A DNA stretch of 64,000 nucleotides from Bog-473 sp963741995. GTDB lineage: Bacteria; Actinomycetota; Acidimicrobiia; Acidimicrobiales; RAAP-2. The notes under the pieces are model-generated. The model made no database searches. It was not told where the DNA came from and worked only from the letters and a program-made list of their open reading frames with translations. The stretch lies in contig CAVUKI010000003.1 of assembly GCA_963741995.1 (NCBI GenBank), positions 124,001 through 188,000 on the forward strand, written 5' to 3'. Positions 27,995 through 34,517 of this stretch are shown piece by piece. Positions within the stretch are counted from its first letter, which is position 1, and each line of letters begins with the position of its first letter. Both the position numbers and the translations under genes were made by a program.

Positions 27995-29350
27995 TCACCG
28001 CGTGAGGCGCCACCACACGCTCGGCCCCGAGAGCGCACCGGTCGTGTGGAGCTGGACGTGGCTCGAACTCTGCCCTACTCCCGCCTGCAGCGTCCCGACC
28101 GCGGCCCCTGCGGGGAGGGAGTCACCGAGCGGGCCATGTCGAGCCTTGAGGGTGGCCAGCAGACTGGGCCACCCGATCACGCTGACCGGCTGTGTCACCG
28201 TCACCGGAGCCGTCGAACCCCAGGGGGCATCGACCTCCGTCACATGCTGGCCCGGAGCGAAGAGAGTGAAGTTGTGCAGGGCGCCGAAGACGCTCCTGAC
28301 CAACGTGTCACCTGCATCGACGGCCGCGGTGTTGGGACCGAGGGCCCCGCCGGGCTGACCCAGGACGGCACCGACGAGCGTGACGTCCTTCCCACCGATG
28401 TTCTGCTGCGCCGCGAACAGGTAGCAGCCCTGTGCAGTCGAGTCGGACCCCGACTTGATACCGATGATCCCGTCCTGCCCGAGGTCGAAATTGAGGTTGA
28501 AGACGACGTTGGTCATCGGCAAGCTCGTCTGACCCAGCGAGACGATCTGGCGGAGCACCGGGACCGACAACGATGCCTCGCCCAGCCGGACCAGGTCCTC
28601 TGCCGTGCTCGTCGTGGTTGGTTCGACACCGGTCGGGTCGGTGATGTGCGTCGAAGTGAGGCCGAGGGCGCTCGCCGCCATGTTCATCCTGGCCACGAAT
28701 GCGCTGACGCTTCCGGCATCCCAGTCGGCCAGGACGGTCGCCATGTCGGTCCCCGAGTTGACCAAGAGCCCTTCGAGGGCTTGGACCTCGGTGAGTGACT
28801 CCCCGGCTGCAATTGGCACCTCGGATTCCTGGCTCGCTTGCCCGCCCTGATACGCCGCGAGCGCATCAGAGGTGATGGGGATCGCGGGTCCGTCGTCGCC
28901 CGGCGCCAGGTGGTGGTCTGACAAGACGACGTAGGCGGCCAGGACCTCGGCCAGACCGGCGATCGGGACCGACTGGGACCCGCGGACCTGGCCCACCGCA
29001 CCCACTCCCGTGACCGCCGCTGCTGCCTCTCCGGTGCTCGGCCACGCGAAAGACGGCGCTACTCCCGGGAGGCGCACGTCCGTGGTTTCGAGGGTGGCGT
29101 GGGGCAACGGTCGGACCCACTGGGCGATGGCGCCCGCGCCGAGTGCGACGACAATGAGCACCGTGCTCCAGGTGAGGAGCCGCCGCCGCCGCCGACTGGA
29201 GCGCAGCCCGGCGACGATCGCGAGCTCCTCGTCACTTGGAGGAGGGAGCCGCCGGCCGATGTCGGCGAGGCGCTCCTCATTGGCGCGAGGAAGGGCCCGC
29301 TTTCGCGCGTGTGCAGGACCTTTGCGCTCCCCGGTGCCGGTACTGTCCAT
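27995..29350 (-). CDS. S11 D-alanyl-D-alanine carboxypeptidase homologue lacking the catalytic Ser and Lys
   Basis: A 451-aa protein with a basic cytoplasmic N terminus, one membrane helix (LLTWSTVLIVVALGAGAIAQ) and a peptidase S11 fold. The S-x-x-K site reads PIAGLAEVLAAYVVL, so Gly132 and Glu135 replace Ser and Lys. The second motif reads LLVNSGTDMA where S-G-N is usual, and the third is IGIKSGSDSTA (K-S-G instead of K-T-G). The fold is recognisable but it should not be an active DD-peptidase; a binding or regulatory role in the wall is more likely. The upstream in-frame start at 29419 is less convincing. Confidence 0.82.
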   Translation of the reverse strand: MDSTGTGERKGPAHARKRALPRANEERLADIGRRLPPPSDEELAIVAGLRSSRRRRRLLTWSTVLIVVALGAGAIAQWVRPLPHATLETTDVRLPGVAPSFAWPSTGEAAAAVTGVGAVGQVRGSQSVPIAGLAEVLAAYVVLSDHHLAPGDDGPAIPITSDALAAYQGGQASQESEVPIAAGESLTEVQALEGLLVNSGTDMATVLADWDAGSVSAFVARMNMAASALGLTSTHITDPTGVEPTTTSTAEDLVRLGEASLSVPVLRQIVSLGQTSLPMTNVVFNLNFDLGQDGIIGIKSGSDSTAQGCYLFAAQQNIGGKDVTLVGAVLGQPGGALGPNTAAVDAGDTLVRSVFGALHNFTLFAPGQHVTEVDAPWGSTAPVTVTQPVSVIGWPSLLATLKARHGPLGDSLPAGAAVGTLQAGVGQSSSHVQLHTTGALSGPSVWWRLTR

Positions 29351-29486
29351 GACCTCAACGCTAAGGCAGTGTTGCGGCGCTCCGCTGACCACCACCTTCG
29401 GCGGCAGTGGCGTCGGCAACCCCTTGTCGATGGGGTTCTGGGCGCATGAGAGAAACTCGGCCCTGATTTGGGCGCCTCTCCCACAG

Positions 29487-29560
29487 TGGGGCTAGCTGGA
29501 ATCGAACCAGCGACCTCAGCATTATCAGTGCTGCGCTCTAACCGACTGAGCTATAGCCCC
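29487..29560 (-). tRNA. tRNA-Ile(GAT)
   Basis: A 74-nt gene on the minus strand. GGGGCTA (29554-29560) pairs with TAGCCCC (29488-29494). The anticodon loop CTGATAA gives GAT, and the T arm is CTGGTTCGATTCCAG. Its 5' half (29519-29560) is duplicated at 41994-42035, so a phage-like element is integrated directly upstream of it. Its own promoter must now come from within the element. Confidence 0.97.
29519..29560. repeat. attL, 42-bp core inside tRNA-Ile
   Basis: Identical in sequence and orientation to 41994-42035 (begins GCATTATCAGTGCTGCG, ends CTATAGCCCC). It covers the tRNA from near the anticodon to its 5' end. The flanking bases differ on both sides of the two copies, so the match is exactly bounded. 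Confidence 0.95.
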
Positions 29561-29590
29561 GGCTGGGATTTCTCCCCTCCGGAATGTCTC

Positions 29591-29609
29591 TGTCCTACTT
29601 CTGTCCTAC
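29591..29609. promoter_or_regulatory. Left integrase arm-type sites (two TGTCCTAC repeats)
   Basis: TGTCCTAC occurs at 29591-29598 and 29602-29609, 11 bp apart, between the att core and the integrase start. The same octamer occurs twice, 12 bp apart, near the other end (41871 and 41883). Paired repeats in both arms are what the small N-terminal arm-binding domain of phage integrases recognises. Confidence 0.65.
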
Positions 29610-29630
29610 AACCTCGCTACGCTGGCGCTC

Positions 29631-30827
29631 ATGGCACGAGGCGCAGGCAGCATGATCGAACGTCCGGAGGGCAGTGGCATATGGAGATTGAGAGCATACG
29701 TCGGCCGTGATCCCGTCTCCGGCAGCCCCGTGCAACTGCATCGCACCTTGCGAGGTAGTGAGCGCGCTGCAGCGAAGGAGCTCGCAAAGCTCGTCACTGA
29801 GGCTGAGTCCCGTACTGCGGTGGCGATGGATCGATCGACCGCCACGGTGGGACAACTGCTCGACCGTTGGCTTGAGCACCGGGTGGCGCTTGGAAAGGTC
29901 CGTCCGAAGACGGCCTACGAGTACGAGCGCAAGATTGAGGGCCGGATCAAGCCGGTCCTCGGCCCCGTAAAACTTCGCCAGCTGACGCCGGCGCAGCTCG
30001 ACGACGCGTATGGGGCCTGGCTGGCCGCCGGCCTGTCGCCGTCGACCGTCCGGGTGTACCACTCGATCCTCTCGGCGGCTTGCCGCCAGGCCGTCAAGTG
30101 GGACCTGCTCGATCGGGCGCCGACCGAGCGGGCCAGCGCTCCCGCCGCTGCGTCGACGACGATGCGGGCCCCGACGCCGGCGCAGCTCGCCGCGCTCGTG
30201 GCCTCTGCGAAGGAGAGCGACCCGGTGCTGGCGGCAGCCGTCGCCCTGGCGGCGCTCACCGGCGCCCGTCGTGGCGAGCTCGTGGCACTCCGGTGGAGCG
30301 ATATCGATCTTGAGGCCGGCGCTGTCTCGATCGAGCGCGGGATCACGGTCGTCAAAAAAATCACCCACGAAGGGCCCACGAAGACCCATCAGGGCCGGCG
30401 GGTCGCGCTCGATGACTTCGGCGTCGAGGTGCTGCGGCGCCATTGGCGATTCGTCACGCACCGCTCCGAGCTCGTCGAGAGCCCGCTCGTTGAGGACGCT
30501 TACGTTCTCAGTTACCAGGCGCACAGCGGCACGCCGGCGAGCGGCGACACGCTTTCGCATCGATTTGCCAGCCTCTGCGAGACAGTGGAGGCGAAGGAAC
30601 GGGCCGGCGCCAAGCGGGGCAAGAAGGTTGAGCCGTACGGGTACCACTTCCACGAGCTCCGGCATTTCTCAGTGACGACGTTGTTGGCGGCCGGCGTGGA
30701 TATTCGAACTGTGGCGGAGCGCCACGGCCACGCTCAGGCCACGATGACGCTCAACCGATATGCGCACGCTCTGCCGGAGCGTGACCGGGCGGCCGCCGGC
30801 GTGCTGGGGGCGGCGCTCGCTCAGTAG
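29631..30827 (+). CDS. int: Phage-type tyrosine integrase
   Basis: A 398-aa integrase. The N-terminal AP2-like arm-binding domain (WRLRAYVGRDPVSGSPVQLH) is followed by a core-binding SAM-like domain (TVGQLLDRWLEHR) and a catalytic domain. Catalytic residues: Arg in TGARRGELVALRW, Lys in KTHQGRRVAL, H-x-L-R in HELRHFSVTTLL, His in AERHGHAQATM, Tyr in LNRYAHALPE. It lies next to the att core and reads into the element. It catalyses integration into tRNA-Ile, and excision with an accessory protein. Confidence 0.96.
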   Translation: MARGAGSMIERPEGSGIWRLRAYVGRDPVSGSPVQLHRTLRGSERAAAKELAKLVTEAESRTAVAMDRSTATVGQLLDRWLEHRVALGKVRPKTAYEYERKIEGRIKPVLGPVKLRQLTPAQLDDAYGAWLAAGLSPSTVRVYHSILSAACRQAVKWDLLDRAPTERASAPAAASTTMRAPTPAQLAALVASAKESDPVLAAAVALAALTGARRGELVALRWSDIDLEAGAVSIERGITVVKKITHEGPTKTHQGRRVALDDFGVEVLRRHWRFVTHRSELVESPLVEDAYVLSYQAHSGTPASGDTLSHRFASLCETVEAKERAGAKRGKKVEPYGYHFHELRHFSVTTLLAAGVDIRTVAERHGHAQATMTLNRYAHALPERDRAAAGVLGAALAQ

Positions 30828-31149
30828 CGCTCAGGTTGTCGTGTCAGTTTGCGCCACGTCGTGCCACGCCGCATGACTCCAGCTGGCTCTATCTGCGACA
30901 TTCCGGCTCTAGCACCAGCGCCGCCCGTGCCTGGCTAGACGAGGGATGTCCGCAACTGTCCGCAACTGTCCGAAGCTCCTCAGAAATCTTCCGGATACCT
31001 GCGCACAGCTGGGCACGCCTGGGCAAGATTCGCTCTAGCTCGTGCCTGGGCCAGGCCACTCCGTGGATGCGCAGAAAAAGTCGACATAGGGGTACGGGCT
31101 GATACGAGGTCACACCAACCGCTCTAGCGGGCCGTCACCGTTTCACTCC
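30828..31149. promoter_or_regulatory. Non-coding control region with GCTCTAGC repeats, between integrase and early operon
   Basis: No convincing gene. The octamer GCTCTAGC occurs at 30906, 31032 and 31121, and a fourth copy lies at 34068 before another HTH gene. The copies at 31032 and 34068 share the longer TTCGCTCTAGCTC. A short tandem repeat of GTCCGCAACT lies near 30950. The region probably holds the early promoter and sites for a repressor or excisionase; the binding protein is not known. Confidence 0.55.
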
Positions 31150-31362
31150 ATGACGACTCACCCCTCTCACCCCTCAGACCTGCACACACTTCTCGACCCC
31201 GCTGCGGCGGCCTCGCGGTTGAGTTGCTCACCGGCCATGGTCCGCAAACTGATCCAGAACCGCCAGATCGAAACGGTAAAGGTCGGAAGACTGGTCCGGA
31301 TCGAGCTCTCGGCGCTGGATCGCTACATCGAGGCGAACCGCAGGCCGGCGGTGGCATCGTGA
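31150..31362 (+). CDS. HTH DNA-binding protein, excisionase-like
   Basis: A 70-aa MerR-like winged-helix protein: LLDPAAAASRLSCSPAMVRK, then LIQNRQIETVKVGRLVRIEL and a final helix. This is the HTH_17/excisionase fold that bends att DNA or represses early promoters. It is the first gene of the early operon and overlaps its paralogue by GTGA. Confidence 0.85.
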   Translation: MTTHPSHPSDLHTLLDPAAAASRLSCSPAMVRKLIQNRQIETVKVGRLVRIELSALDRYIEANRRPAVAS

Positions 31363-31571
31363 GGCTCGTCGGGTCCGTCGAGCAGCGAGAGCCGGATCTG
31401 TTGACCATTCCGCAGGCGGCGGCGCGGATCGGCATCCACCGAGACACTTTGTATCGGCTGGCGGCGACTGGTCAGTTCCCTCCAGCCGTGCGGATTGGAG
31501 CGCGTTGGCTGGTGAGCGTCCCGCGCCTCGAGCGGTTTCTGCATGGCGAGGAGTCGGTGTCGGCGTCGTGA
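31359..31571 (+). CDS. Second HTH/excisionase-like protein
   Basis: GTG 31359 overlaps the previous TGA. The 70-aa product has LLTIPQAAARIGIHRDTLYR and LAATGQFPPAVRIGARWLVS, the same fold as its upstream neighbour but diverged. One of the pair may be the excisionase and the other a regulator; the sequence does not say which. Confidence 0.85.
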   Translation: MRLVGSVEQREPDLLTIPQAAARIGIHRDTLYRLAATGQFPPAVRIGARWLVSVPRLERFLHGEESVSAS

Positions 31572-32374
31572 TCATCCGCAATCCGGATCGGGATCGCTAC
31601 GTCATCCTCTCCAAAGAGTCCGTCGAGGACGTGCGGCTGTCCTGGGGTGCGAGGGGTCTCCATGCTTACCTTCTGTCGAAGCCTGACGGCTGGGAAGTGA
31701 TGGTCGTCCATCTCGTGAAGCAGTCGCCCAAGGGGCGTGTCGTTGTCGAAGGACTGCTCGACGAGCTCGAGAAGTTCGGCTACATCGTCCGATCTAAACC
31801 GCGGCGAAATCAGTCGGGGCGTTTCGACGGTCCCGAGACCACGATCTACGAGAGAGCTCAGCCCACCGTTGTTGAAAACCGACAACGGCCGTCGTCACCG
31901 TCGTCGAAAACCCGCGGCGGAAAACCCGCGAGCGGAAAACCCGCGAGCGGAAAACCGACAACTAGTAAAGAAATGAATTCAGTGAATACTGAACCACTCT
32001 TAGCGGAGGCGATTGCCGGCGCCTGTGGATTCGAACACGAGTCCATGACGGCGACCGCCCGGACAACGCTGGCAAAGGCGGCCGGCGAGCTCGCCGCGGC
32101 CGGGGCGACGCCAGAAGCTGTGTCGTCGCGCGCAACCGAGTTTCGCCGGCGCTGGCCACAGGCGACCCTGACGCCGCCAACGCTGGTGAAGCATTGGCCC
32201 GGTCTCATGCCAGCCGAGAGCTCTGCCAGTCGAGACGTGGAAGGCGAATGCCGGCGCCTGGGCGAACAGCACGCGGAGCGAGACCGAAACTGGGTCGAAG
32301 ATCTGCTCGAGGAAAGAGGCCTCGACGAAACCCAGCGGAGATGGGCACTCGAAGCCTGGGAGATGGCTCAATGA
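31568..32374 (+). CDS. Phage replication initiator-like protein with winged-helix N terminus
   Basis: GTG 31568 overlaps the previous stop. The product has 268 aa. The N-terminal region (YVILSKESVEDVRLSWGARG, GLLDELEKFGYIVRSK) resembles the winged helix of phage replisome organisers and plasmid initiators. A low-complexity linker with repeated GKPAS follows, then an Ala-rich helical C-terminal domain ending WALEAWEMAQ. The linker DNA contains iteron-like repeats, as in lambda O. No primase or helicase gene is nearby, so host enzymes would be recruited. Confidence 0.65.
   Translation: MIIRNPDRDRYVILSKESVEDVRLSWGARGLHAYLLSKPDGWEVMVVHLVKQSPKGRVVVEGLLDELEKFGYIVRSKPRRNQSGRFDGPETTIYERAQPTVVENRQRPSSPSSKTRGGKPASGKPASGKPTTSKEMNSVNTEPLLAEAIAGACGFEHESMTATARTTLAKAAGELAAAGATPEAVSSRATEFRRRWPQATLTPPTLVKHWPGLMPAESSASRDVEGECRRLGEQHAERDRNWVEDLLEERGLDETQRRWALEAWEMAQ
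31874..32002. promoter_or_regulatory. Candidate replication origin: five GAAAACC iterons plus an AT-rich tract
   Basis: GAAAACC begins at 31874, 31906, 31920, 31935 and 31950. The outer two copies read GAAAACCGACAAC and the inner three GAAAACCCGCG, the last four being 14-15 bp apart. Directly after comes an unusually AT-rich stretch (31960-32002, with AACTAGTAAAGAAATGAATT). Iterons followed by AT-rich DNA inside the initiator gene is the lambda-type origin layout. Origin activity is inferred. Confidence 0.55.
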
Positions 32375-32637
32375 CGCGAGCGGCTGGCGCTGTCGTAGAC
32401 GAACTCGAGGAATGGCTCAGCTGGCAGCAGTATCGGTCGGACACGATCGGCGAACTCGCGCGTCAGCTGCACCGTGGCGACGTTCGAATCTCCAATCTGC
32501 CATCCGCTCTGAGGCCGGCGCTGACGGCGGCGCGGATGGAGCTAATGGCCCGCGGCCCGATCTTGACAGGCGAAGACGTCAGCGAACGAGTCGCGGAGAT
32601 CCGCGACGCGGCCGGGCTGCGCACTGTGCCGGCGTGA
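32371..32637 (+). CDS. Small helical protein of the early operon, unknown
   Basis: An ATGA overlap with the replication gene and 88 residues rich in charged helices (VVDELEEWLSWQQYRSDTIG, LTAARMELMARGPILTGEDV). No family recognised. Tight coupling to the initiator suggests a helper or loader in replication, without further evidence. Confidence 0.65.
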   Translation: MTRAAGAVVDELEEWLSWQQYRSDTIGELARQLHRGDVRISNLPSALRPALTAARMELMARGPILTGEDVSERVAEIRDAAGLRTVPA

Positions 32638-32640
32638 AAT

Positions 32641-32658
32641 CCAATATTCGTGACGAAT
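32641..32658. promoter_or_regulatory. Palindromic operator ATTCGT-G-ACGAAT
   Basis: CCAATATTCGTGACGAAT contains perfect 6-bp arms (32646-32651 and 32653-32658) around a central G. An almost identical 18-mer with central C is at 39096-39113. It lies just downstream of the 88-aa gene and before the next ribosome site (AAAGGA near 32666), so it may control a second transcription unit. Confidence 0.55.
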
Positions 32659-32704
32659 GATGAACAAAGGACGTGTGAGATGAACGAGGGAATTCAGGCG
32701 GTGG

Positions 32705-33154
32705 TTGTCGACGAGGACCAGCGGCGTCGGCGTTGTGGCGGCGTTCGCTCGGGCTGTCGCGGCCGGCGAGTCGTGGCGACTCAACGGCAAGTCGAGTTTT
32801 CACGATGAGGTGAGTCGGGCCGCGTTGGATGCAGCACTCGCCGAGTGGAGTCGATCGAGGTCGACATCACCAGTGAAAGGCTTGAAGACGAAGGAGAGCA
32901 TGCTCACGATGCCGCTCGGTACCGGCGCTGTCACCGCTTCGTCGCGGAAGCGAACCACGAAGCGGAGCTCGAGCTGTCCTGGCTGCGGTTCACGGGTGAC
33001 GAACGGCGTCACGGTTCGAGATGCCGGAACCGGCAGGGCAGCGACTTGGCACGCCGAATGCCGTGACCGGAAGCGGTTCCCGGAAGAGGCTCGGGCTGCA
33101 GGCGGCCGGCGGCCGAGCGGGATCCGTGGCGGCGTCAGGACCGTGGCCCGCTGA
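32705..33154 (+). CDS. Zinc-ribbon protein, reading frame partly ambiguous
   Basis: A TTG-started frame ends with a clear zinc-ribbon-like stretch (SCPGCGSRVTNGVTV, then TWHAECRDRKRFPEE). Its middle part (GLKTKESMLTMPLGTG) looks poor. In the +1 frame an overlapping ORF (32845-33066, GTG) encodes a much more protein-like stretch (AARYRRCHRFVAEANHEAEL, ELSWLRF). Either two overlapping genes are present or one gene has shifted frame. A third ORF (ATG 32680, 42 codons) has the best ribosome site. Function unknown. Confidence 0.45.
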   Translation: MSTRTSGVGVVAAFARAVAAGESWRLNGKSSFHDEVSRAALDAALAEWSRSRSTSPVKGLKTKESMLTMPLGTGAVTASSRKRTTKRSSSCPGCGSRVTNGVTVRDAGTGRAATWHAECRDRKRFPEEARAAGGRRPSGIRGGVRTVAR

Positions 33155-33483
33155 CTGTCGATCGGAGCTACCGCAAGTCGTGGTCGTGGCGTCCCAACGG
33201 TGCCACGAGGCGTGCGGTCCTCGCCAAGTCCGGTGCGCGTTGCGTCCAGTGCGGACATGCTGGCAGTGACGGCAAAGGCCGAGGCTTACACCTAGCGCAC
33301 CTCGTGCCAGCGCCACTGGGCTCGAATGACGAGTCAAACCTCGTGGCCATGTGCGCGTCGTGTCATCGCCGCTTCGACGCCGGTCGATCGGTCGCTAGTC
33401 GCGCTCGGCAGGCCCAAGAGCCGACTCGGGGTGGACGGAGTCGGTGCAGGTTCGCCGGTCAGGTTCTCGCGGTTCGACGATGA
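33151..33483 (+). CDS. HNH endonuclease, probably started at CTG
   Basis: The frame encodes RSYRKSWSWRPNG, then a two-Cys-pair HNH domain: C31-V-Q-C34, LHLAHLVP, SNDESNLVAMCASCHRRFD (N63, C68, C71, H72). No ATG, GTG or TTG precedes the domain in frame. The only candidate is CTG 33151, which overlaps the upstream stop as CTGA, like the NTGA overlaps used by neighbouring genes. The 110-aa product has normal length for a phage HNH nuclease, which usually nicks DNA near packaging genes. It would be missed by standard gene finders. Confidence 0.7.
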   Translation: MTVDRSYRKSWSWRPNGATRRAVLAKSGARCVQCGHAGSDGKGRGLHLAHLVPAPLGSNDESNLVAMCASCHRRFDAGRSVASRARQAQEPTRGGRSRCRFAGQVLAVRR

Positions 33484-33680
33484 CGATCGTTGCGGGGACA
33501 TGCTGTGACGCTCCAACGGCCCACAGCACCAATCGCCGCCGGGACAAGCGGACGGTGGGTTTAAGGCACCTGGCGAGGAAAGCAGCGCCAGGCCCCCTAC
33601 TCAAAGCCCAGGGGCATATCGATGCGACCTGCGCCCCGTCACTCGATCGAAAATGCGGCAAGCGCGCCTCATTCACCTGA
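33480..33680 (+). CDS. Small basic Cys-containing protein coupled to the HNH gene
   Basis: ATG 33480 overlaps the HNH stop (ATGA). It has 66 residues with several Cys (TIVAGTCCDAPTAHS, DATCAPSLDRKCGKR) and many basic residues. No family recognised. The exact overlap supports translation of both this ORF and the HNH frame. Confidence 0.45.
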   Translation: MTIVAGTCCDAPTAHSTNRRRDKRTVGLRHLARKAAPGPLLKAQGHIDATCAPSLDRKCGKRASFT

Positions 33681-34086
33681 CCCACGGTGGACCGTGCCGG
33701 GGAAACGATTCCTGCTTTGTGCTCCTTGCCGGCGGCGGCCCTAATGCCGCTCGCGCTCGAAGCAATGCTCTGTCGACGCGACAGGTTGCGCTGTAGCGCT
33801 GCCGGCCACCGATACCCCCAGGTCGACGGAACCTTTCACGACCGTGCATCGACCGTCCCGGGGGTCCATAAAAACGAGCGCGAATTTGCAAGTTTCACGG
33901 GGAGTCGGGGCCGGATCGTCCGCACTTCCGCCCGGGTTCGCCGGCGTCTGGGGTGATTGCGACCCCATTTCGGCCGATTGCGATCGGGGGCCCGAGGAGG
34001 CCAACACCCGCGAAACATGGAAATTTTGAGGTCACCTGGGGTCGTCCCACACGTCCCACAGCGGTTCGCTCTAGCTCACGACTGTC
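33681..34086. other. No convincing gene; possible control or packaging region
   Basis: ORFs on both strands here have compositions like shadows. One 89-codon frame (33687-33956) cannot be excluded. The stretch holds a loose repeat of GATTGCGA (33955 and 33975), an AT-rich patch near 34020, a repeat of CGTCCCACA, and the fourth GCTCTAGC copy at 34068. It separates the HNH block from the capsid block, where a packaging site or second promoter could lie. Confidence 0.35.
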
Positions 34087-34353
34087 ATGGCGTCCCGTAT
34101 GGGAATGCGAAGTGCAGGGACGCGGTCGGAGTTGAAGCTGCGCGAGGAAGAGACCATTGGGCCTACCGTTGGTCCCGGCTCAGGGCTCGACGGTCTCATG
34201 ACGGTTGACGAGCTGGCGGCGTGGCTGCATACCGGCCGCTCGAGCGTTTACCGACTTGTGGGGACCGGCCGCATCCCTGCACTTCGCATTGGCCCAAGAA
34301 CCGTCCGGTTCGACCTGCAGGAGGTACGGGCAGCCTTGAGAGGAGTCGCATGA
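34087..34353 (+). CDS. HTH/excisionase-like DNA-binding protein
   Basis: The core MTVDELAAWLHTGRSSVYRL followed by VGTGRIPALRIGPRTVRFDL is a third HTH_17-type domain in this element. ATG 34198 would start exactly at the domain; ATG 34087 adds a 37-residue polar extension. The stop overlaps the next start (ATGA). It sits just after a GCTCTAGC copy, so it may regulate the capsid operon. Confidence 0.8.
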   Translation: MASRMGMRSAGTRSELKLREEETIGPTVGPGSGLDGLMTVDELAAWLHTGRSSVYRLVGTGRIPALRIGPRTVRFDLQEVRAALRGVA

Positions 34354-34517
34354 CCACCGAAACAACCGATCTCGAAACAGTACTGGACGGCACCCTGGCG
34401 CTTCTCGAGGATGTCCTGCAGTACCAGGACGTCATGCCCGGTCGCCGAGAGCGATGGGAGGCCGAGGCGTCTCGTCTGCGGGGGCTGCTCGGCCGTATCC
34501 ACCCGGTGCCGGCATGA
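34350..34517 (+). CDS. Small acidic coiled protein upstream of the capsid gene
   Basis: A 55-aa ORF with ATGA overlaps at both ends. The product is acidic and helical (TTDLETVLDGTLALLEDVL, RRERWEAEASRLRGLLGRI). The place before the capsid is where scaffold or head-accessory proteins often lie, and the heptad-like composition would allow it, but no family was recognised. Confidence 0.6.
   Translation: MTTETTDLETVLDGTLALLEDVLQYQDVMPGRRERWEAEASRLRGLLGRIHPVPA

Noticed and set aside
33687..33956. 89-codon ORF between the HNH block and the capsid block
   Set aside because: Weak protein character, no ribosome site and no overlap with neighbours, unlike the other small genes of the operon. Kept only as a possibility in the region note.
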